This document shows positions 8,760 to 19,250 of a DNA stretch of 23,057 bases, one piece after another. The notes under the pieces were generated by a model. It was not told where the DNA came from. It worked only from the letters and a program-made list of their open reading frames with translations, and did no database searches. Position 1 is the first letter of the stretch. The number at the start of each line of letters is the position of its first letter. Position numbers and translations under genes: made by a program. This DNA is from Pseudovirgaria hyperparasitica (taxonomy: Eukaryota; Ascomycota; Dothideomycetes; Acrospermales; Acrospermaceae): NCBI RefSeq assembly GCF_010093815.1, contig NW_022985552.1, forward strand, positions 1,611,589 to 1,634,645, given 5' to 3'.

Positions 8760-9960
8760 TCCGTAAGTTATTTATAATAGTTTTTCTTATCGCTACTCTC
8801 CTTATTTTCCTCGGTAATTCTTCTGATTGGTGGTCGTAAGGGCTCGTCGTGACTCTCGTTACTTATATTTCTCATGAAATATTTCTTTAACCTGTGGCTA
8901 GGAAACGTCCCTCTAAGCATGGCTCTATTAAGCTCCGCGAGCTTATAAGTGTAATTAAACACGGACTAGATTCTATATGGCCCCCTCTAATGCTACCTTA
9001 GCTTTCGCCCTATATCCTTCTATCGCTACGAGTCGTATAGAAGGATAATCGTATCGACTAGTAACGACTCTTAACGAAGGTAATGGTCGTTATTCCATGC
9101 CTCTCTTAATTCCTTACGCGTTCGTGTCGCGTGGGCATGGGCCTCCTTAAGATCCTCGGATCTTCTCTTAAGTTATCTAGCTCGAAGAGCGAGTAAGTCG
9201 GACGTTAATCGCACCTCGTTCTAAGGGAGCATTCGGAGCGACTCGAATTTAACTTTAATAGGTATGATTAGTTTATAGCCGAGCACGAGGTATACGGTAT
9301 TATACCCTATACTAGCACGTGTCGTTATTCTATCTACCTAGACGACCGTATAGAGGTGGTCGGGCTAGTTCTTGAATCCGCCATTAGTCATCTTCGCGAG
9401 AGTATTAGCGAGTAGTATAAAACTTCTCTTAATAATCCTATTTACTCGGGGATTATACATAGATATAACCTTCTAATAAATTCTATAGAGTCGGAGGAGC
9501 TCCTCTATGGCATCTATATTTTCTCTACCACCGTTATAGGTGATTTTAGGAATGATTCTATATCTATAGATCACGTTCTTAAAGAGGAACTTTGCGACGA
9601 CTATGGACGTGGCCACCGTATATGCCTCCGCCTTAGTCCATCCGCTTAGCTATTCTTATATAGATACTACTTTACTATACCCCATGGAAGGTAGTAGTGC
9701 CGTTACGTCTAAGTATATTCTTTACCAAAGAACAGGCGTTATAATATAGTAGAGCCCTTTATTAAGACCTCCGAGGAGCTTACTTCGTCATTAATATTTA
9801 TTATAGGTTTTCACGTGCTATCGCACGTCTCTACGTATACCTACCTACTAATACTTATCCTTAATCCTTCCGAGGGTCCCTTTGCTACCTCTATAATCTA
9901 TCTCGTCGTGAGTAGTAGTAATTATACGCGCCCTAGTATTCGGATCCTTAATTACTCGTG
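8760..9960 (-). other. Integrase domain of gag-pol
   Basis: The zinc-binding region ends VKTYNKY (9794-9805), where YxxY replaces the CxxC of the HHCC finger through TGT to TAT changes. The core has DVTALL (Asp, 9707-9709), then TYNGGREN, where Asn (9533-9535) stands for the second catalytic Asp, and NRIIKRS, where Lys (9428-9430) stands for the Glu 35 residues on. Both are G-to-A changes as expected from RIP. Several AR/RK-rich helices follow to the end of pol. Confidence 0.75.
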
Positions 9961-10729
9961 TATATTAGCGATACCTATCTCCTCTCCGCTAGAGTATTTA
10001 GTCACGCATAAGGAACTTTAGGTAGTCGGTTATAAAGGCCTTATACGCTCGGTCGGTTAGGTTAGTTAGCCTCTTAAGTATAGTAAGATACTTCGTAATC
10101 CTCTACTATTTATCGCTATATTCATCTATTAAGGGAGACTTAATGGCGGTATAGTCGAGTGTCTCTATCGTGTAATCTCTCCTACTAACGGGCTTAATTA
10201 ACGACGTCTCTAGCACGTCTATATATAGAGCTATATCCACGAACTCGTCTAGGTTAAAGGTAGGAACGTCTAGTGGTTCTTCTCCTTCGTATATCCGTGA
10301 GATACTATTAGCGACTACGTTGCGCTTTCTAGGTATATACCTAACTATGAAGTTCTATATCTAAATCCACGCGAGCCACCTAGTAACGAGCGCCCCTAGT
10401 AAGTTAGTTACGGTGTGGTTAATTTAAGCGACTAGAGTATTCGCGTCTATTTCTATAATAAAGTGCGTGCTATAGAGGTATTACTAGAACTTCTATAACG
10501 CGTGGAGGAGGGCTCGGTACTCTAGCTTCATGGTGTCGTAGTTTCTCTTAGCTTTTAACTATATTCCTCTATTATACCGCGATAGCTAACGTTTATAATT
10601 CTCGTTCTCCTATATTAACGTAGCTCCCTATCTAACGTTACTAGAGTCTACTACTAGAATTATATCTTCCATACCTGTCCCGTACTATAACGTTATTAGT
10701 ACGGGAGTAGTAGTTAGAGCTATCTTTAG

Positions 10730-11640
10730 CGCGTCTATCGAGGTCTACTCCTTGGCTATCTACTACTAGGCCGATTTATTCTTTAATAGTATAAATAGCG
10801 GCGATGCGATAACAGCGTACCCGGGGATCTATATCCGGAAATATATATAAACGCCAAGGAAGGCTCGCACATTCATCGTGTTTTTATAGGGTTTCTAGTC
10901 CCTAATAGTAGTAACCTTTTTATTACTCGGTCGCCTCCCTTTAATATCGCAGACGTATCCTATAACGTTAGCGGCTTTAACACACCACTAAGTCTTCTTA
11001 CTACTTAGGGCGTATCCAGCGCGCTCTATATCCGCGAGAACCTTATCCACGTTAATTAAATGTTCTAGGATATACCTACGAATTCTAGGCAGGGCCTCCT
11101 TAGAGTTATATTTCGTCGTAGGTCCTTTAATGCCTAAGTCATCTAGAAATAGTAGAGCCCTCTCCGGGATGTATTCTTATATAATAGTTAATATAATCCT
11201 AACGAACTAAGCTACTAAATTAGTGGCCCCTTAAGGTAATATTATCCTATATAGTAATCCTAGGGGCGTTATAAACCCCGTTAAGTCTTGGTAATACTCT
11301 ACTAATGGAATCTAATCGTATCCTAAGAAGAAGTCGGTAAATGTTAAGACGGCTATCCCCGTGAAGTACTCTAAGAACTCTTTATACGAGGGCGGCGTGG
11401 CCGCATTATGAATAGTAACTCGGTTGATTTCTATCACCGAATTAATTAACCTATGATCTCGTTCCTTATTAGCTTCCTTCTTCTTTTCCACGAGAAAATA
11501 GGCGTTTCGATAAGGACTACTATAGGGCTCGAGCCTTCTACTATTAAGACGCTCTTTTAGGATCGTGAGTACCTTCCTATAAAGGGCTCTAGGAATGTTA
11601 AAGTTCTTAGCCTACTATATCTTATGTTCTACCGTTCGGA
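10730..11640 (-). other. Reverse transcriptase domain of gag-pol
   Basis: The frame reads YRNAYFLVEKK, RLINSVIEINR, TDFFLGYD (first catalytic Asp block), LP-GATN, and FLDDLGIKGP at about 11120-11150, the YxDD-type active site (Asp pair 11138-11143 intact). TAG and TAA codons break it about ten times. This set of blocks places it in a fungal Ty3/gypsy lineage distinct from that of A and B, which read YLDD-type IYLDNILIFS. Confidence 0.8.
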
Positions 11641-12283
11641 TCTCCTACGGAGGTACCACCTCCTCGTTAAATTTACTAAGGTATAAGAATTTCTATGCTA
11701 GTACTTCCTCGCGATATAATAAGATTATATATAGTAACTTGAGTTCCGCGGGACGTAGCTCTATTCTAATCTTTAGCTAACTTATACGTAGAGGCGTTAG
11801 ACGTGTTCCTAGCGGGATAGTTACCCTTCGAGGCTCTATTAGCCTATTAAACGCGTTAAGGCCTAGGTGGACGGCTGGAAGAAGTGCCTGCTATGCGATT
11901 GCTCGTTCACGCTAGTCTAGATACCCTAATAGATTCCTAGGAACCTTTCGGTGGGCTTCGGAGTTATCCACGGGGTGTACTTTAACTCCCTTTCTTTTAT
12001 ATATGGTGGCTATACTAAATCCCTTTAATACCCCGGATGAATACCGTCTTTAGAGGCCGGTGGAGCCTACTATAAGCCGTTCTATTATCATGCCCTATTT
12101 ATATACGAAGGCAGCGTACCTTGCCGCCGTAACTAGGGCGGCTAAGTCATCTTTTCTCGATAACCGAGTAACATTTTTAGGCCGGATTTTCTCGGAAAGT
12201 AACTCTATATAACTCATTTCTATATCTATATAAAAATATAGTCTATCCCCTTCGTTAGTGGGTTTACCGGACTCTATTTAGTG

Positions 12284-12322
12284 CGGATTATTAGTTAAGG
12301 GTAGCCCTTAACTAATAATCCG
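12284..12322. repeat. 35-bp palindrome, copy 2 (inside pol)
   Basis: The same 16-bp arms as copy 1 with centre TAG, extended by one to two pairs (CG...CG) on each side. It lies in the gag-pol frame between protease and RT and reads through in frame apart from one TAA, so it does not shift the polyprotein. Confidence 0.88.
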
Positions 12323-12469
12323 GCTCAACTCCGGCTTCCGGCGACATGCTCTACTATATAGTTAGTCTCTAGCCACGGAGTTACCCTTCTTCTCTAAGAC
12401 TAGAATATACTCGTCCGGGCTGGTTTCAAAGGTTATACGTTCTTATCTATATACGGAGTAGACTATTAA

Positions 12470-12814
12470 GAGTACTTACCCGGAGGCTAACCTCTACACC
12501 GTAAGTAAGGCCTATCTAGCATATGGCTCCCCTAGGATAAGGTTATAATTAAGTTCGCTATACACGAATATCGAAGTAGCCGTAACGATCCGACCTATAC
12601 GGATAGGGTATTACTATACTATTCCTACGAATAGAGTACTATACTAAGTAGCGCTAACTAAACTCGAGTTCTTTATATATGGTAGAAGCGAAGATATCGC
12701 TAGCCCGAGACGCCTCGTAGTATCTAGTCGAATACTATTTACCTATGCGCCACTATCGAATAGTACTATACTAGTCGCCCTTTTAGGACTAACTTCTACG
12801 GGGTACCTCGGATA
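12470..12814 (-). other. Aspartic protease domain of gag-pol
   Basis: The segment starts YPRYPVEV and carries LFDSGA at 12749-12763, the active-site triad of retropepsins. About 75 residues later comes LILGEPYA, matching the usual ILGxxW/Y end of gypsy proteases. The catalytic Asp is intact, unlike in element B. It would cut the polyprotein during particle maturation. Confidence 0.75.
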
Positions 12815-13819
12815 CTCGGCCACTAGCCTTACTATCCCTTCCTTAAGCTAATTAATATCTTATTACGTAATAGCCGTCCCCGTGGCATAGAGGGGTACTA
12901 ATATATTAAGTTTATTTATCTCGGGAGCCATAGTATAGTCGTTTCTTCCTTTCTTCTCGGCTCTCTCTTCTCGAGCCTTACGGACCTCTCTAGCTATAAA
13001 GTCGGGGGCGCCCTTCTCAAATACCGCGCGACGTAAGTCGCTATTAAGGCTTAATAGTTCGCTAATAGTAATATTTATGGTTGTCCCTAGAACGCGCACT
13101 AGCCATGCTTCGCTAGCTTCTATACTTAGCCGCTATCCTTCGCGTAGATAGTTATTAAGCTTAACGCCTTAGATACGTGCCTTTTAACTAGGATTTAGGC
13201 CATCCCCTTTATCTATCTTATCCTCCGGCGCTATTAGCTCTTATTTAGACGTTCCCTAGTCGCTACTCTTCTCGCCGTCCTCCTATTCCTCGATAATCCT
13301 TATATACTACCCTTCACGCATTCCGCGGAGACGGGCGATCTTTCTTTCCTTAGTATGATTAGGTGTACTCTTCGTGATCCCCCTTCTAGATATTATAAGT
13401 ATAGCGGGCTCTTCTAGGGCCATCTCCTCGTGGATATATCTATTACTAGCCACGTTAAAGCGTTCGTGGAATTCTATATATCTATCTTTCTTACTCTCGG
13501 GCGACGTGACTTCTTCTTCCGAATTACTATCCGCCGAGGCCTGGTAGAGACCCTTCGTAGGTTTTATACTAATACTATATACCAGCACTCCCTATGAAGC
13601 GTTAATGTTTACTATAGACGTGGAAACCTTCACTCCTCCTCCGTACTAGCTTAGGCCGTTTTAAACCGTTACTACGTAGTTCCGGATAGCTTATAGAGTA
13701 GCTTATAGCCCTACTAAGGAGGGTAGTAATAGGATTTCTTCTCTATTCGCCCTAAAACGCCCTCGGAATACTCACACCCCGTTAATATTTAGTAATCCGT
13801 CTCTAATATATCCTACTAT

Positions 13820-13870
13820 CTCCGGACATCTATATATTAGGTAATCTTCTCCGTACGTGATGCATACGAT
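13820..13870 (-). other. CCHC zinc knuckle of gag (two ligands lost)
   Basis: The frame reads CITYGEDYLIYRC. The spacing is that of a CX2CX3HX4C nucleocapsid knuckle, with the second Cys and the His both replaced by Tyr. TGC or TGT to TAC and CAC to TAC are the two RIP transitions on opposite strands. Intact knuckles package the RNA. Confidence 0.75.
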
Positions 13871-15005
13871 CGGTCTTCAAGGCCTATCCTAGGCTATAAC
13901 ACCTTCTTAGGAGTCTCGGGTAGAGACGTATTCTCTATTCTATATATAATTCTATGGATAAACTTGCGTTAGTTCTATAGGTATGCCTCGTGCTTAGGGA
14001 TGTGCTAAAAGATTTAGCCTTCGCGCCTACTAGTTAATAATAGCCGAAAGTAGCTTAGGTTCGTACTTCTTAAGGGATAGGAATAAGGGATTAGAGGTAA
14101 AGTAGGACTTTATCTTAATTAACGTGAGGTCTAGTTTACTAAATCTTTCTACTATCTCGTTAAACTTATCCAATCCTAGCGTGACGTGTACTACGACTAG
14201 AGAGGGGTGGTTAAATTCATTAGTTCTTCTTTCTTCATATAACTACTCTTCTAAGCCGGTCTTCTTACTCCCTATCTTTAATTTATAGTATATGGCTATG
14301 GCTAGCTCTTGTGCGGCTAAGTGCTTATTAATACGAGCTAGTTCCTTAAGTGCTCTAGCCTTTCGTGATACGAAGCTATAGATAATTACCTAGTCGTAAC
14401 TATATGCTTCTATCGTAAGTTAACATTTCTCTATAGCCCGAGCCTTAAGACTATTAGGTAGCCCTTCTAGGAAGAGCTCTATTCGCGAATACGAGCTTAG
14501 GCTTCCTTTAGCCGTAAGTTTCTCCGTAATAACATGATACCGGGAGTAGTATATGGGGAGAGAGTAGGATGGGTCTACTTTAACCATTTCCACGTATTTT
14601 CGGATAAAGTAGATGGTGCCTTCCTCGAGGGTAGAGTTAAATAGAGAGAATTCCTTTAATAATTCTTCACGTAGCGTGGCCCACTACTATTTCTAAAACC
14701 CACTTATTCCTTTAATAGTAGGACGGAGATGGTCCTCGTAGTATGACGGTAGGGAGGTTATCTTCTTATTAGGCGGAACTTCGTAGTTTATATACATGTC
14801 CTCGTACTTCCGAAGGAAGGCCGTGATGTTTATTCCTTTAAAGCGCTCGGGGGCTAGGGTAGGTAGAGGTACTATCCTTCCTTATCGCGTAAATACTACG
14901 AAGAAGTCAAGCATCTCTCTATGAGTTACTAGGTCGTTGTTTTAAGCTCCTATCGTACTATTACTAGTAGTAGGTGTGCTAGTAGAGACGCTGGGGGTAA
15001 GGTTA

Positions 15006-15030
15006 TTAGTTAAGGGATTACCTTAACTAA
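15006..15030. repeat. Palindrome, degenerate copy 3 (gag N-terminus)
   Basis: TTAGTTAAGG and CCTTAACTAA surround a 5-base centre GATTA. It shares the core of copies 1 and 2 but has lost the outer pairs. It lies near residue 15 of gag if translation starts at 15067. Confidence 0.75.
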
Positions 15031-15067
15031 AGGTTGGCCCAATGCGCCTACCTATAACACCTATCAT

Positions 15068-15534
15068 CCCTTCTCTATGTTAACTAATCCCTTTATAAGG
15101 TGAACTATTACTATCGTCTTCATTAATATAAGGTTCACGGTACTCTACTTATATTATTATCTTCGTGTGAGGCGTTCCTAAAGTGGTATACTCGTGTGGC
15201 CGTATTTATGAATGACAGCTATAGTAGCACTAAACAGGTTATATTTGTCGTTTTTGAACTCTTCTTTACTACTTCATCTAGCCCTGTTTTATATTCTATT
15301 CCCCTAAGACATTTTCGAGTCGCGCTATCACCCGTATTAGTATGCGCATGCTTTTTACGGCTTCTTTTAAGAGGCTAGCCCCTAGCGACTCCGGACTCCC
15401 TGTTTTCCGGACTCGTGGCTTTAATCTAGTAAGTCTAGACTACCTTATTAGGCACGCTATATACTTCCCCTAAGCTAGTTTCGGAGTCCTAATCTCCCCC
15501 TATAAGTTCGTAGTCCGGGTACGACCTCTAAAAT
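15068..15534 (-). other. 5' leader of the 11.4-kb element
   Basis: About 467 bp between the 5' LTR and gag. It shows no supported coding frame. The minus strand just after the LTR reads ATTTTAGAGGTCGTACCC, where a primer-binding site is expected; I cannot match it to a tRNA with confidence. Confidence 0.5.
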
Positions 15535-15905
15535 TATGGTAAGCTATCGCCACGTGTGTCCCTTAAGTAAATAGCTATATTCCTAGTATAGTAGTCACGA
15601 CGAACTCACAAGCATCTCTCCCAGGTATTATAAGTTCTCTTTAAACGCACGACTTCTTATTAGTTCTCTTTTACGATAGGACGGGTCTATATAATACTCT
15701 TAATCAATTCTTTAATAGCTAAGCCTAATAATCAATACCCATAGAGGCCCATGAACGTAAGGAAAGGTTAAATAGTCGAATATTAGTGATGGGGGAAGCG
15801 TGTGGAGCAGAATGACCGAGGAAAACGCCCTCCTTAAATATACAATGAGCCATGTAATCGAGCTAGGGACACATACATGTAGGGCTGTAGGAGCGGCCTT
15901 CCACA
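15535..15905 (-). repeat. LTR, right (5' LTR in minus reading), 371 bp
   Basis: Partner of 4493-4863. The plus-strand start is TATGGTAAGC (TG mutated to TA) and the end CCTTCCACA. In minus reading this is the promoter LTR, and a TATATAGA motif near 15686-15695 could be its TATA box. Confidence 0.93.
15686..15695 (-). promoter_or_regulatory. TATA-like box in the 5' LTR of the 11.4-kb element
   Basis: The minus strand reads ATTATATAGA. It is unchanged in the other LTR (4644-4653) in spite of about 6 percent divergence, and lies about 210 bp into the LTR. Motif evidence only. Confidence 0.3.
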
Positions 15906-15909
15906 CTAT
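15906..15909. repeat. Target site duplication of 11.4-kb element, right
   Basis: CTAT, the second copy of 4489-4492. The A sequence resumes as TTTTACGTAAG, matching B at 19591-19600 on the other strand. Confidence 0.75.
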
Positions 15910-16223
15910 TTTACGTAAGAAGAACGTAACTAGATACTATTAGACCTTTTTAGACTTAGTTAGTCTAGGCTAGAAGAGAATATCTAAGATTATAAATTCT
16001 AACGCGTCGGTTTTAATACGGATAGATTTAGTCGGGTTAAAGTATACTAGTAATAGGGTAGTTATAAATACCTCTTTGATTTTCTTAAAGGAGGCCCTTT
16101 CGCCTTCTAATAATTCTATAGGCTATAATTTAATATTATACTATTTCTATCTACCGCGGACCGTAATAGACGAATCTATAGTAGTAGTATACGCGTTAAG
16201 TAGTGCTACTAGCCGGGAGAAAT
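15906..16223 (-). pseudogene. Copy A, end of RT/connection and start of RNase H (degraded)
   Basis: This corresponds to 19287-19604 of B (positions sum to 35510). The minus strand reads the RNase H start with the KTDAL-like segment that carries the first catalytic Asp. It continues across the 11.4-kb insertion to 4492. The right end is the junction with the B LTR at 16224. Confidence 0.65.
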
Positions 16224-16527
16224 TGTTAGGACGGGAACCATAACGGACCTATATAGACTATTCTAATCCATGTAGCCACGTAGTGGCTAGAGCTAGGTTA
16301 AGTTAGCTAAGTTAAGCGAGGTTACTATATAAGTAGACCGTATAAACCGATTCCTACTCGTTAGGAATTAACCTCGTATAAGAGTAAGATTACTCTATAA
16401 ATATATTCCTATATCTCTCTATGAACTATTAGACTACTATCCTATATCTTTACTCTTTATATTTTAATTCCTCTCTATATAGCACGACGGTAGCTTATAG
16501 AGATAGCTCCTACTACGCGCTATAATA
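16224..16527 (+). repeat. 5' LTR of copy B
   Basis: It begins TGTTAGGACGGGAAC and is colinear with 1624-1321. I end it at TATAATA before CCCATAGTAC, which matches CCCGTGGCAC of the other copy, a probable RIP-damaged primer-binding site. A TATATAAG box lies at 16325-16332. The 3' edge is inferred. Confidence 0.65.
16325..16332 (+). promoter_or_regulatory. TATA-like box in the B LTR
   Basis: TATATAAG, conserved with the shared A/A' LTR at the same offset. Together with its place in the first third of the LTR this suggests the U3 promoter. Confidence 0.35.
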
Positions 16528-16830
16528 CCCATAGTACTACCTTATACGAGAGACTCTCTCTAAATCTAAACGAAGAGAATAGTCTCTCTATAACCACCTC
16601 TACTAATAAGTATACCCTATAGACTATCGTACTAATAACTAGTACGGTATTCCATATAACCGTGGAAGATTACCTAGATAATAAGAAAGGAGTCCATTAT
16701 ACTCCATCGCGGTCTAGTTTATACTATACTAGACCTATCCTTACTATAAGACTAGACCCTATTAATATTAATGAATTAATTTATTAGAACTAACTAACAT
16801 TAACCACGCCTTATAATAATATATATACTA
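16528..16830 (+). other. Leader of copy B
   Basis: About 300 bp between LTR and the first gag-like codons. The first bases (CCCATAGTAC, in the other copy CCCGTGGCAC) may be the primer-binding site. No gene is visible. Confidence 0.4.
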
Positions 16831-16839
16831 AGCTATACA

Positions 16840-17890
16840 CGGAGAGGTAGTATTAGACTTAGCTCGAGTAGTAACTTCGCGAACTTAATAAAGCGTAAGA
16901 ATAAACCGCTAGACTCGAAGCCGTACTACGCGCTTTAGTACTAGTAGTAACTAATCTATACTAATATAGACTAACTTAAGCTAAAATAGTCTAACTAAGT
17001 CTATTACTATCCTAGTTACCTTAGCCTAAGAAACTACCTTACTTTAACGGTAAAACTAGAAGGAGCTTTTACGAATGGGCTTACTAGTATAGCTAATTCT
17101 TCTATCTATTTACGAACGATAGTAATAAGATTAGATTCGTATAGAACTATCTAGACCTAATACTATCTAAACGTTAGATAGTATATCGAATTAAACACCC
17201 TAAGGATACGTATAACTAGGATACGTTCACCGAATTCCTTCTTTAATACTTTAGTAATAGAGCTAAGCGACGCGAATAGGCTTAGAGCCATATCTTTAAG
17301 ACTTAATAGTAAGAGAGATAATCCCCGTTATAACTCCTCGAATACCTCCGACCTCTTTAGAGAGAAGCTAAGGAAGATCGTATAGTTCGATAATATAACG
17401 ACTTTAAAAGGTCTCTTAACCCGAGTGTAAAGGAACGCATTAACCTTATAACGTCTATCTCTACTAACCTTTAGGTACTCGCGAATCTTGTAGAATAATA
17501 TTAGCGTATAATAAATAACTAACGTCGTATAGGCGCACGACTATCCCTATTAATCTAATCCGATATAAAATTATCTAAAGAGGACCGGTTTAGTAATAGA
17601 TCGCGCGGAATACCTCGTAGACGCTACTACTCTACGAACTTAAGAAGACGAGGCCCGTACCGCGGATCTTTCTACTAGTCGATATATTAAGATGCGAGAA
17701 ACGACTTATATAAACGACCTAAAGTCACCTACTATACCTATAGTAGGATAGGCTATATAGTACTCGAGTGCCGCTTAGGGAAACCACCGAATACTAATAT
17801 AGATACTAAGTTAGTTATATACTATAAGTACTAGTAGCTAGGATATATCGCGCCTAACTACCTAGTATACGATATAAAAAACTAACTATC
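16840..17890 (+). pseudogene. gag of copy B (RIP-degraded)
   Basis: One plus frame reads an L/Q/E-rich, coiled-coil-like start (ARLEAVLRAL near 16910-16940), then PKKLPYFNGK at 17025, FYEWAY, YRIKHPKD and TEFLL, the usual helical capsid layout of chromovirus gag. TAG and TAA fall at likely Gln and Trp codons. No clear zinc knuckle was found. The frame has first bases at multiples of three, whereas the pol motifs are one base behind (coordinate remainder 2), so pol was probably made by a -1 frameshift, unless an indel happened later. The start codon is not identifiable. Confidence 0.65.
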
Positions 17891-18649
17891 TACGAGGAAC
17901 CCTCGTAACTTATAGATATAACTAAAATAGAGGGATAACTAGCTAACTAGTATATTAAACTATAGGCTAGGCCTATCGAGGTCCCTCGTAGATAATATTA
18001 GACCATAATACTTAATAGCGGTTTAGCTACTAATATTATATTAACTTAACGAGCACGAGAACTTAACGTCGATATTTAAGTACTAATAGATACTACCTTC
18101 TATAGTATTAATAGTCCTATTAAATTATAGGGTACCTATACTATTAAATATAGTATCTAGGATAGCGGGGGGAAGTAGAAACCCTACTACTTAACCTTTA
18201 TTATGGTAGATAGTCCCTTTAATATAATTCTCGGTATACTATAGCTCGAAAAATATAACCCGAAACTAGACTTTATCTAGAAAACAGCTAGCTAGCACAT
18301 ATACCTACTATAATAGAACCTAGTATAGCTAATCAACGACGAATAATTCTAGAAGGACTACGAAAAGGTAATCTCCGCTATCTACGTCCTCTTACTTACT
18401 TAAAATAGAGAGCTTAGTATTAAAGTAGACGAAAATCTACTATATTAGTATAAAATATACTAATATATCGCGTTAGCAATCGACTCGTCCAAATTACCTT
18501 AATACTAATCTACTAACCTTACTATTAACCTCGAAGACGGTTAATAACCCCTATATAGACCTATCTACCCTCTATTAGAACCCGAGCTATAGGTCCTCCG
18601 AGAATATATTAAAAAGAACCTTATATAAGGATAGATTAGGCCTAGTATA

Positions 18650-19250
18650 TCCCTAGCTAGAGCTCTAATCCTCTTTATAAAGAAGAAGGATAGAAGTCTC
18701 TATCTATATATTAACTACTATAGCCTAAATAATATTATACGAAAGAATCGTTACCTACTACCTCTTATCTCCGAGTCTATTAATAGACTAGGGCGCGTAA
18801 AGATCTTTACTAAGCTCGATCTATATAACACCTACTACCGCTTACGTATTAAGAAGGGCGATAAGTAGAAAACGGCGTTTAGGACCCGTTATAGATACTT
18901 CGAGTATATAGTAGTCCCTTTTAGACTAACTAACGCGCTAGAAACCTTCTAAGCATATATTAATAATGTACTAGTAGGCCTACTCGACACGACGTATATT
19001 ATATACCTCGATAACATTCTTATCTTCTCTAATAATAAAGAAGAATATATCTAGCACGTACACGTAGTCCTAGATAGGCTAGAAAAATATAAGCTATATA
19101 TTAAGCTATCTAAATACGAGTTCCACTAGGACCACGTTAACTTCCTTAGCTTCGTTATTACTAATTAAGATATAACTATAGAAAGGGATAGGGTCGCTAC
19201 TATTATGGACTGGCCTAAACTAAAATCGGTTTAAGATATACGTGTCTTTA
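18650..19250 (+). other. Reverse transcriptase domain of copy B
   Basis: The best preserved region of B: over 130 codons (18660-19050) only two TAG/TAA interruptions fall between the KKKD block and the YLDN site. The second Asp of the active site is Asn (GAC to AAC, a RIP-type change). Without that Asp the polymerase would be inactive. Confidence 0.8.

Larger units (their letters stand above)
8597..15067 (-). pseudogene. gag-pol polyprotein of the 11.4-kb element (single frame, RIP-degraded)
   Basis: One minus-strand frame spans ATG 15067 to TGA 8597, 2,156 codons, with no net frameshift; every diagnostic motif is in this frame. Order: gag core with APERFKG and FLRKYE near residue 65-80; CCHC zinc knuckle at about 402; aspartic protease LFDSGA (Asp near 771, 12755-12757); RT with YRNAYFLV, a GATN block and FLDDLGIKGP (about 1309); RNase H VVDSSN (about 1474); integrase zinc region near 1720-1760 and DDE core 1787-1880; KEL/REA-rich tail to the end. 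The gag and pol of many fungal gypsy elements share one frame like this. Stops are mostly TAG or TAA. Key losses: zinc-knuckle Cys and His to Tyr, integrase CxxC to YxxY, and catalytic Asp to Asn and Glu to Lys. The start could also be ATG 14914. No chromodomain was seen. Confidence 0.88.
4493..15905 (-). mobile_element. 11.4-kb Ty3/gypsy LTR retrotransposon with an extra 3' ORF
   Basis: Two 371-bp direct repeats (4493-4863 and 15535-15905) bound an internal region of 10,671 bp. CTAT flanks both ends (4489-4492 and 15906-15909), and the uninterrupted B copy has one CTAT there on the complementary strand. Internal order on the minus strand is LTR, leader, gag-PR-RT-RNase H-IN in one frame, spacer with tandem repeats, a second long ORF with dioxygenase motifs, polypurine tract, LTR. 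The order PR-RT-RH-IN defines Ty3/gypsy. At 11.4 kb it is large for a fungal gypsy element, the excess being the second ORF. All genes are RIP-inactivated. Confidence 0.93.
1625..16223 (-). mobile_element. Ty3/gypsy chromovirus copy A, 3' pol half, split by two insertions
   Basis: On the minus strand the pieces 16223-15906, 4492-3395 and 2788-1625 join to give one colinear match to 19287-21862 of element B: end of RT/connection, RNase H, integrase and chromodomain. The 11.4-kb element (4493-15905) interrupts it in the RNase H part and the TRIM-like element (2789-3389) interrupts it in integrase. At 16223 the copy stops at the first base of the B LTR, so B seems to be inserted in A. The missing 5' part of A (gag, protease, RT) would then lie beyond B, outside the window. 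Confidence 0.85.

Noticed and set aside
9815-10021. 68-codon plus-strand open frame with hydrophobic residues
   Set aside because: Antisense to the integrase N-terminal region of gag-pol; hydrophobic only as the complement of that frame.
11595-11780. 61-codon plus-strand open frame
   Set aside because: It lies antisense to the region just before RT in gag-pol and shows no motif.
5009-12322. A 7.3-kb DNA transposon bounded by the two 35-bp palindromes
   Set aside because: Each end is a complete palindrome by itself and not half of an inverted repeat, a third copy exists at 15006, and the gag-pol frame runs unbroken through 12284-12322.
15196-15378. 60-codon plus-strand open frame with a hydrophobic, Cys-containing end
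   Set aside because: It sits in the leader of the 11.4-kb element on the antisense strand, without homology or context.
15712-15906. 64-codon minus-strand open frame in the LTR
   Set aside because: It lies wholly in the 371-bp LTR and ends in the same repeat; the other LTR copy does not keep it open.
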